Of a DNA stretch of 64,000 bases, positions 58,534 through 64,000 are shown one piece after another. Numbering within the stretch: position 1 is the first letter of the stretch; the number at the start of each line of letters is the position of its first letter. The position numbers and the translations under genes were made by a program. Under the pieces are notes generated by a model. The model did no database searches. It had not been told where the DNA came from and saw only the letters and a list, made by a program, of their open reading frames with translations. The DNA is from CBDBJR01 sp965206445 (GTDB taxonomy: Bacteria > Pseudomonadota > Gammaproteobacteria > Arenicellales > Poriferihabitantaceae). The stretch spans positions 62,001-126,000 of the forward strand of contig CBDBJR010000001.1 of assembly GCA_965206445.1 (NCBI GenBank), given 5' to 3'.

Positions 58534-59243
58534 TGCTCGAAGTCCGGCAGTTGGTATGCCGCTACGGCGATCGGGTCGCCGTCGATGGGGTCTCTTTCCG
58601 CCTTGAGGCCGGTGGTATCTTTGGCCTGATAGGCGCCAACGGCGCCGGCAAAAGCAGCACCATTCTGGCGCTTTGCGGGCTGATACCGGTGCACGCCGGC
58701 CGGGTTATTCTGAACGGCGAGGATATTACCGATCTGGACGCCCACAAACGGGTGCAGCGCGGCGTGGCGCTGGTGCCCGAGGGGCGGCGGGTGTTTGCCG
58801 AGCTGAGCGTCGAGGAGAACCTGACGGTGGGCGGCAGTCACCTCAGCCGCTCGCGGATGGAGGCCAACCGCGCCGGCATCTATGCCATTTTCCCCAGGCT
58901 GCACGAGCGGCGCCGCCAGCTGGCCGGCTCGCTGTCCGGGGGCGAGCAGCAAATGCTGGCAATCGGTCGCGGCGTCATGGCCGACCCCCGGGTTTTGCTG
59001 ATTGATGAGCTGTCTCTCGGGCTGATGCCGCTGGCCATCGATGAATGCTACCGGGTACTGCACCGGCTGGCGGCCGACGGCATTGCGATCCTGCTGGTCG
59101 AGCAGAACACCGAGCGCGTGCTGAAGGCGGCCGGGCACATCGCGGTGCTTGAAACCGGCAAAATCACCTGGACCGGAACCGGCAGCATGGCAATGGCCAA
59201 TAGCGCTATCGTCGATGCGTATCTGGGGGCGGATTATCGGTAA
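58533..59243 (+). CDS. livF: ABC transporter ATPase, LivF type
   Basis: A 236-residue ABC ATPase with Walker A GANGAGKSST (34-43), an intact signature LSGGEQQMLAIGRG (134-147), Walker B RVLLIDELSLGLMP (153-166) and H/Q-switch region LLVEQNTERVL. VPEGRRVFAELSVEENL is the standard LivF stretch. Its ATG shares one base with the livG stop (TGATG). It is the last gene of the transporter operon and is followed 42 bp later by the dual-hairpin element. Confidence 0.92.
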   Translation: MLEVRQLVCRYGDRVAVDGVSFRLEAGGIFGLIGANGAGKSSTILALCGLIPVHAGRVILNGEDITDLDAHKRVQRGVALVPEGRRVFAELSVEENLTVGGSHLSRSRMEANRAGIYAIFPRLHERRRQLAGSLSGGEQQMLAIGRGVMADPRVLLIDELSLGLMPLAIDECYRVLHRLAADGIAILLVEQNTERVLKAAGHIAVLETGKITWTGTGSMAMANSAIVDAYLGADYR

Positions 59244-59285
59244 GGTGCCGCCTGATACAGCGGCTGCGATGCTGGTTTATAATAC

Positions 59286-59349
59286 AGGAGCACGGACATT
59301 CCTGTCCGTGTTATTTAAAATAAACGGGTTGGAAAACCCGTTCTCCTTT
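59286..59349 (+). terminator. Dual-hairpin element/terminator, copy 2
   Basis: In the same orientation relative to its upstream gene (livF) as copy 1 is to the Rieske gene: AGGAG, stem CACGGACA/TGTCCGTG with loop TTCC, A/T spacer, stem AACGGGTT/AACCCGTT with loop GGAA, CTCCTTT. It differs from copy 1 by one spacer T and a shorter T-run. It abuts the truncated 5' end of the IS5-type transposase remnant. Confidence 0.72.
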
Positions 59350-59356
59350 CGAATAG

Positions 59357-60055
59357 GCTGAAAACGGATTCGAGAAATTCCGTAAGAAGACCCGTAAAGA
59401 GCGGTTTCTGGAAGAGATGGAAACGATTATCCCCTGGGAGGAACCAGCCAAAGTCATCAAGCCGTTTTACCCCCATCCAAAGGGTGCGGGGCGTCCCCCG
59501 ATCGGGATTGAGCGCATGCTGCGCATCCATTTTCTTCAGCACTGGTTTAATCTCTCCGACCCGGCCATAGAAGAAGCGTTGTATGACTCGCGCGCATTGC
59601 GCCGGTTTGTCGGTATAGACCTCGATAGAGAGCCGGCTCCCGATGAGACCACGGTGTGCAAATTCCGTCATTTGATGGAGAAGCACGAACTGGGCGACCA
59701 ACTGTTTCATCAGGTGAATCAGTATCTGCAAGAAAACGGCTTGAAAGTCTCGCGTGGCACAATTGTTGATGCGAGCATCATCCATGCCCCGAGTTCTACC
59801 AGGAACAAGAAAAAAGAGCGCGACCCGGATATGCGTCAGGTTCGCAAGGGCAGGCAGTAGTATTTTGGAATGAAGGCGCACATTGGTGTGGACAGTCGCA
59901 CCAAGCTGATTCATTCGGTGGTTGCAACGCCTGCGAATGTGCACGACTCCCAGGTTCTTAGCGACCTGCTGCACGGCGAGGAAACCCGTGTCTGGGGTGA
60001 TTCGGCCTATACGGGTCAGGGGCAAGTGATAACCGAATGCCACATATCTGAATAG
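59357..60055 (+). pseudogene. IS5-family transposase remnant, truncated and with a nonsense codon
   Basis: The frame reads FEKFRKKTRKERFLEEMETIIPWEE, then GRPPIGIERMLRIHFLQHWFNLSDPAIEEALYDSRALRRFVGIDL (DUF772-type N-terminal region), PDETTVCKFRHLMEKHELG, DASIIHAPSSTRNK and, after a TAG, YFGMKAHIGVDSRTKLIHSVVATPANVHDSQV and WGDSAYTG. These are typical of IS5-group DDE transposases, including the first catalytic Asp in TIVDASI and another in GDSAYTG. It is dead for three reasons: no start codon (the reading begins next to the dual-hairpin element), TAG at 59858-59860 where the family has Trp, and loss of the last third, including the catalytic Glu region, after about 60,035. No matching terminal inverted repeats were found. 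Confidence 0.85.
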
Positions 60056-60131
60056 TAAAAGAGCGTTTCGCATTGAAACTAAAGTTTTCATGTGTTAATC
60101 AGATGTTCCTTAGAATGTGAGAGTGATTGAA

Positions 60132-60830
60132 ATGAGAATACATGCTCTGAACCGCTTTTACGGCTTGCTGTCCGATCTTGAGCTACAACTCGGCGGCGCA
60201 CGCAGGCTTTCATATTGTAACGGTCGAATGAGCTGGCCGTTGCGTGGCGTCTATTTCTTCCGGCAACCGGGAGAGAACCGAGGCGATCCCGGATCGGGAT
60301 CGCGCATTGTGCGCATTGGAACGCATGCGCTGAAAACCGGTTCTGCTACGAAACTCTGGACGCGACTGTCCCAGCACCGAGGCCAGATGCGGACGGGCGG
60401 CGGCAGCCATCGCGGCTCAATATTCCGGCTGATAGCAGGCACTGCTCTGATTGAACGTGATGGCCATGTATTTCCCACCTGGGGCAACGGCAGCTCTGCG
60501 TCGCGCATGATCAGGCAAGAGGAGGAGTCTTTGGAACAACTTGTAAGCAAGGCAATCGGGGCGATGCCGTTCCTCTGGCTGGCGGTTAACGATGAACCCG
60601 GCCCGGACAGTCTTCGGGGCTATATAGAACGCAATGCAATTGCGCTGCTGAGCAACTACGGCAAGGAGCCGCTCGATCCTGCATCCGGAAACTGGCTCGG
60701 CCGTTTCTGCAACAGGGAGCGCGTTCGGACATCAGGACTATGGAACCAGAACCATGTTGATGAGCAATACGATCCTGCGTTTCTCGACACTCTGGAGCGC
60801 CTGATCCATGGAATGGAGGAGGCCGCATGA
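60132..60830 (+). CDS. GIY-YIG-like nuclease domain protein
   Basis: A 232-residue protein that appears to have a diverged GIY-YIG nuclease core: GVYFF (39-43) for GIY, RIVRIGTHAL (58-67) for YIG, Arg78 in KLWTRLSQHRG, a candidate catalytic Glu166 in GYIERNAIALL and Asn187 in SGNWLG. Order and spacing fit the fold, but the match is by motif only. The ATG at 60132 has GAGAG eight bases upstream and is preferred to the in-frame GTG at 60117. It overlaps the next gene by four bases (ATGA). Lower GC and different codon use than the catabolic genes, and the adjacent IS remnant, suggest acquired DNA. A role in defence or DNA processing is inference. Confidence 0.68.
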   Translation: MRIHALNRFYGLLSDLELQLGGARRLSYCNGRMSWPLRGVYFFRQPGENRGDPGSGSRIVRIGTHALKTGSATKLWTRLSQHRGQMRTGGGSHRGSIFRLIAGTALIERDGHVFPTWGNGSSASRMIRQEEESLEQLVSKAIGAMPFLWLAVNDEPGPDSLRGYIERNAIALLSNYGKEPLDPASGNWLGRFCNRERVRTSGLWNQNHVDEQYDPAFLDTLERLIHGMEEAA

Positions 60831-61510
60831 TCATCGTTATCCAGTGTGCAGCCAGGAAAGCCCCTCAAGCCGGTTACTTGCAACGACGCGACAAGCGGAA
60901 AGTTTTGTTGGTCGCCGACCCCAAAAAAGCGCCAGCGGATACGCGGTATGTCTATGCCCGCCCGGACGAAAATATGGATGTCGGCAAGTCATGGAGAGAT
61001 GAGTTGCTCCGATATAACAAAGCGCCGGGCAACAATCCCCTTGGACTCCTGCCTGCCTGGCAACTCTATGAGAACCAGACCTATAAAATGCTGGTGGAGC
61101 AATATGGGCTGGAACGCCTTTACATTCTTTCGGCGGGATGGGGATTGATCAAAGCGGATTTCCTGACGCCCAGGTATGATATTACCTTCAGTCCTCAAGC
61201 AGATCGTTACAAACGGCGGCGGAAAAAAGATCCGTACAACGATCTCCGCATGTTGCCCGTGGATACCAAAGAGCCGATAGTGTTTTTCGTCAGTAAGGAG
61301 TACATCCGTTCGGCGAGGGAACTCACCGAGGGGGTTCAGGGGCCGAGGCACCTGTTCTATAACTCCAGGGAGGTTCCGGATGCGCCGGGCTTAACGCTGA
61401 AAAAATATGATACGAATACACGAACGAATTGGCAGTACGAATGTGCCAAAGCCTTCATGGCTGGAAGGATCGGGATCCAGCAAGAAACGAGAACTGACCG
61501 TTGCGGTTAG
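60827..61510 (+). CDS. YaaA/DUF6884-like protein
   Basis: A 227-residue protein with an early Cys/Lys motif (IVIQCAARKAP, Cys7, Lys11) and the core LERLYILSAGWGLIKADFLTPRYDITFS (95-122). This resembles the xxxSAxxGLxxPxxxxxxYD signature of YaaA/DUF328 and DUF6884 proteins. Members occur in peroxide-stress protection and, as accessory proteins, in DNA-modification or defence loci. Translationally coupled to the GIY-YIG-like gene (ATGA overlap), so the two probably act together. No transmembrane segments. The C-terminal residues after about 215 look non-conserved and may reflect a rearranged 3' end, since a foreign coding fragment follows immediately. Confidence 0.6.
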   Translation: MIIVIQCAARKAPQAGYLQRRDKRKVLLVADPKKAPADTRYVYARPDENMDVGKSWRDELLRYNKAPGNNPLGLLPAWQLYENQTYKMLVEQYGLERLYILSAGWGLIKADFLTPRYDITFSPQADRYKRRRKKDPYNDLRMLPVDTKEPIVFFVSKEYIRSARELTEGVQGPRHLFYNSREVPDAPGLTLKKYDTNTRTNWQYECAKAFMAGRIGIQQETRTDRCG

Positions 61511-61738
61511 AATATATAGGTGCCACTTCTTCACCAGGGGCTACCATCATTGATGGATACCTGACTTGGCAAACACATGGTTCCAGCGAAACATGGGCGA
61601 CGGAGAATGCAATGGAATATTTGCGCGGTAGCGGGATAACAGATTAAGAGAAAATCTGATTAATACGCGAAAACTTTGTGGTCAATGAGAAACGCGCTTT
61701 ATGTTATTCAGATATGCGATATTACGGCCAAATGCGCC
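61511..61738 (+). other. Intergenic region with a short coding-like remnant
   Basis: Between the YaaA-like gene and soxG, a frame from about 61,500 to 61,648 reads EYIGATSSPGATIIDG, YLTWQTHGSSETWATEN and AMEYLRGSGITD before a TAA. It has no proper start and looks like the 3' end of a lost gene. The remaining bases (61,650-61,738) hold nothing recognisable. Confidence 0.35.
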
Positions 61739-62245
61739 TCAGGCCGCTATCGATACGACTCGGTTGAGGCACACCTCGACCATCTCCGCGAAACTCCGAT
61801 CGACGGCGAGCTCGAACTGTTCGCCGTGGCGGATCACCAGCCCTTTCAGGCCAAACACCTCGGTATAGGTCGCGCCGTTTTCAGGAAAGACGGCGGGGTG
61901 GACGTCGAGCGGGCAGGCGGCGGCCATGATCTGCATGCGGTCGGCGCCGGCGATGGCGAAAAATACCAGCGTGTCGGAAATATTGATGATCGAGCGCAGG
62001 CCGTCGGCCGGGTCGGCGCGTACGCGGTCGGCCAGGTCGCTTTCCAGCTCGGCGGGGGCGCACAGCAGCCAGTGCCCGGGGCCAAGCCACGCGACGCGCA
62101 CAGCGCCGCGCCCGGATATGGTGTTGGGGGTTTGCGGCAGCGTCAGTGACCACGGCGACAGCAGATCGCCGAACGCGTCCGGCGCGCCTTTGAGGTCAAA
62201 CAGTGTGCCCGCCGGCAGCCGTTTTATGGTCGCATCGTACCGCAC
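61739..62245 (-). CDS. soxG: Sarcosine oxidase gamma subunit
   Basis: A 168-residue protein of the SoxG family: GAVRVAWLGPGHWLLCAP, DLADRVRADPADGLRSIINISDTLVFFAIAG and MAAACPLDVHPAVFPENGATYTEVFGLKGLVIRHG are characteristic. It is the small subunit of the cytoplasmic heterotetrameric (alpha-beta-gamma-delta) enzyme that oxidises sarcosine to glycine and feeds the C1 unit to tetrahydrofolate. GTG at 62245 lies one base after the soxA stop, so translation is coupled to soxA. The SoxB and SoxD genes would be expected further right, outside the window. Confidence 0.9.
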   Translation of the reverse strand: MRYDATIKRLPAGTLFDLKGAPDAFGDLLSPWSLTLPQTPNTISGRGAVRVAWLGPGHWLLCAPAELESDLADRVRADPADGLRSIINISDTLVFFAIAGADRMQIMAAACPLDVHPAVFPENGATYTEVFGLKGLVIRHGEQFELAVDRSFAEMVEVCLNRVVSIAA

Positions 62246-62246
62246 G

Positions 62247-64000
62247 TCAACTTCTCAGCAAGGCCCCTTCGGGGTCGTGAAAACAGGGTCGTGTCACGGT
62301 CGCGCCGACCCGCCCATGCGGTAGCCGGATGAACACCTCCTGCCCGATTCGATTGCGCCCGTCCAGCAGCAGCGCCAACGCGATGGTGCGCCGGTGGACG
62401 ACGCTCCAGACGCAGGCGGTGACCAGGCCTTCCGATGCTTCACGCCGCCCGCCCGGCGTGATCGGCGCCCCTTCGGGCACCAGGCGCTGCACGTCTTCAA
62501 GCCACAGCCCCACCAACTCCCGGCGCGGCTGAACGGCGGCGCGGCGGAGGTCAACCGCGCGCTGGCCGATGAAGTCGTGCTTTGTGCGCGACATGATCCA
62601 GCCCAGGCCCAGATCATACGGATCGACGGTGCCGTCCGCTTCGTGCCCCAGGGACAGAAATCCCTTTTCAACCCGCAGTACATGGTTGGCCTCGGAGCCG
62701 ATTGGCATGAGGTTGAAGGCGGCGCCCGCGGCCAGAATTTTTTCCCACAGCGGCGCTGCATAGCGCGAGAAAACATTGATCTCGAAGCTCAGCTCGCCGG
62801 TAAAACTCACCCGGCAAACCCACGCCGGAAAGCCGCCGACGCGGCCCTGTCGCAGCGCCATGAAGGGGAAGGCGGTCGGTGAGAGGTCGATATCCGGGTC
62901 GAGCGCCTGCAGCACCCGGCGGGCCTGCGGGCCGCATACGGTGAGATTGGCCCACTGCGACGTCACCGGGGTAATCCGCACCCGCCAGTGCGGCCGCTCG
63001 ATTTGCAGGAGCTGCTCCATGTGCCGATACACGGCGTCGGCCTGCCCGGTGGAGGTGAACATCAGGTAGTGGTTTTCCGCCAGCTTGAACGTGACGCCGT
63101 CGTCGAGCAGCAGGCCGTCGTCGGTCAGCATCAGGCCGTAGCGCCCGGCATGGACGCCCAGCCCGGCGAACGAATTGGTGTACAGCAGCTCGAGCAGGTT
63201 CAGCGCGTCGGGGCCGACGATGGCATATTTGCCGAGCGGCGAGCCGTCATACAGGGCGACCAATGCGCGCACCGCTGCCGCCTCCCGATTGACCGTCGCC
63301 TGAAAACGTTCGCCCGCTCTGGGGTAATAGCCCGGTCGGCGCCAGCGCGCGCCGGCCTCATACATAACCGCGCCGTGGTCGAGATGCCATTGGGTAAGCG
63401 GGGTATGCCGATACGGCGGCGACACCGGCCCCTGCCGCCAGCCGGCCAGCGCGCCGAATTCGATCGGCGCATAGGGCGCGCGAAACGTGGTCGTGCCGAC
63501 CGCCGCGAGCGTTTGGCCGGTGCGGTTGGCGAGCACGCCGATAACGTTGATATTGCCGGTTTTGCCCTGGTCCGGCCCCATCCCGGCGGTGGTGTAGCGC
63601 TTCGCATGTTCTACTGCGCCAAACCCCTCACGCACCGCCAAATCCATATCGCTCGTGGTCACATCGTTGTGCAGATCGACAAAACATCGGGCGCCCGGGT
63701 CGGATTGCTCGACCTGCCATAGCGGCTCGATGGCATAGGCCGGCTGTTGGTCACAGGCCGGCACCGGTGCGCGGGCGCCGCCGCAGCCGAGCGCGTCCAG
63801 TGCCGCCTGCGCTTTTGCCGCCCCGTCGGCCAGCACCCGGTCGAGCTCGAAGATGCCGGCGGCGGCGCCGGCGCAGACCACTGGCTGCGCCGGCCGGTCG
63901 GGCACAAAGGCGGCGATGCGCCGGTCATAGCGCAGCGTTCCGCGGGCCTGGGAAAACAGATGCACCGCCGGGTCCCAGCCGCCCGACAGGCACAGCAGAT
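62247..64000 (-). CDS. soxA: Sarcosine oxidase alpha subunit, 5' end outside window
   Basis: The last 583 residues of SoxA, a protein of about 1,000 residues. The visible part runs from SGGWDPAVHLFSQARG (end of the FAD/NAD-binding region) through CFVDLHNDVTTSDMDLAVREGFGAVEHAKRYTTAGMGPDQGKTGNINVIG to the GcvT-like folate-binding domains (LYTNSFAGLGVHAGRYGLM, LRVEKGFLSLGHEADGT). The alpha subunit carries NAD+ and the tetrahydrofolate domain of heterotetrameric sarcosine oxidase. The frame is open to the right edge. With the Rieske oxygenase and the dimethylglycine-dehydrogenase-like protein it would complete stepwise N-demethylation to glycine. Whether these form one regulon is inferred from proximity only. 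Confidence 0.92.
   Translation of the reverse strand, partial: LLCLSGGWDPAVHLFSQARGTLRYDRRIAAFVPDRPAQPVVCAGAAAGIFELDRVLADGAAKAQAALDALGCGGARAPVPACDQQPAYAIEPLWQVEQSDPGARCFVDLHNDVTTSDMDLAVREGFGAVEHAKRYTTAGMGPDQGKTGNINVIGVLANRTGQTLAAVGTTTFRAPYAPIEFGALAGWRQGPVSPPYRHTPLTQWHLDHGAVMYEAGARWRRPGYYPRAGERFQATVNREAAAVRALVALYDGSPLGKYAIVGPDALNLLELLYTNSFAGLGVHAGRYGLMLTDDGLLLDDGVTFKLAENHYLMFTSTGQADAVYRHMEQLLQIERPHWRVRITPVTSQWANLTVCGPQARRVLQALDPDIDLSPTAFPFMALRQGRVGGFPAWVCRVSFTGELSFEINVFSRYAAPLWEKILAAGAAFNLMPIGSEANHVLRVEKGFLSLGHEADGTVDPYDLGLGWIMSRTKHDFIGQRAVDLRRAAVQPRRELVGLWLEDVQRLVPEGAPITPGGRREASEGLVTACVWSVVHRRTIALALLLDGRNRIGQEVFIRLPHGRVGATVTRPCFHDPEGALLRS

Noticed and set aside
59315..60091. 258-codon minus-strand frame over the transposase remnant
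   Set aside because: It is the antisense of a clear IS5-type coding frame and shows no domain.

Overview
The window is high-GC bacterial DNA with tightly packed, translationally coupled operons and several GTG starts. The catabolic genes (Rieske oxygenase, dimethylglycine-dehydrogenase-like flavoprotein, heterotetrameric sarcosine oxidase, Liv-type transporter) and the multi-domain repeat protein suggest a Pseudomonadota member that lives on methylated amines or betaines, plausibly marine or host-associated. The exact lineage cannot be fixed from the sequence alone.

Region 1 (1-42,990, minus strand) is one open reading frame that starts at 42,990 and runs off the left edge without a stop: at least 14,330 residues of a secreted, modular beta-sandwich protein. 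From the N-terminus it has a Sec signal peptide, PKD/K319-like and VCBS-like domains, and a 13-kb stretch with five leucine-rich-repeat cassettes, cadherin-like, SwmB-like and Ig-like domains. After that come four arrays of a 209-residue Calx-beta plus cadherin-like-beta-sandwich unit (627 bp, 37 copies visible), separated by three VCBS/PKD spacer blocks. The arrays are nearly identical at DNA level and carry a 2.6-kb segmental duplication.

Region 2 (42,991-43,996) is non-coding: AT-rich, with candidate operator repeats for the giant gene, an imperfect 108-bp tandem duplication and T-tracts.

Region 3 (43,934-59,349) is a catabolic and uptake island bounded at both ends by a 64-65-bp dual-hairpin element. 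A Rieske oxygenase is transcribed leftward. Divergent from it is a five-gene operon: FAD/GcvT demethylase, MDR oxidoreductase, group II PLP decarboxylase, enolase-superfamily enzyme of the betaine-epimerase/hydroxyproline-dehydratase type, and class III aminotransferase. A phenylpyruvate/indolepyruvate-type decarboxylase converges on this operon. Divergent from the decarboxylase is a complete branched-chain-amino-acid-type ABC importer (livK-H-M-G-F order). The likely logic is import of a quaternary or N-methylated amino acid, demethylation, then epimerisation, transamination or decarboxylation of the core. The substrate is not identified.

Region 4 (59,350-61,740) looks like inserted accessory DNA: a decayed IS5-family transposase, then a two-gene operon encoding a GIY-YIG-like nuclease and a YaaA/DUF6884-like protein, then a short coding remnant.

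Region 5 (61,739-64,000, minus strand) holds soxG and the 3' part of soxA, the sarcosine oxidase that would finish demethylation to glycine.
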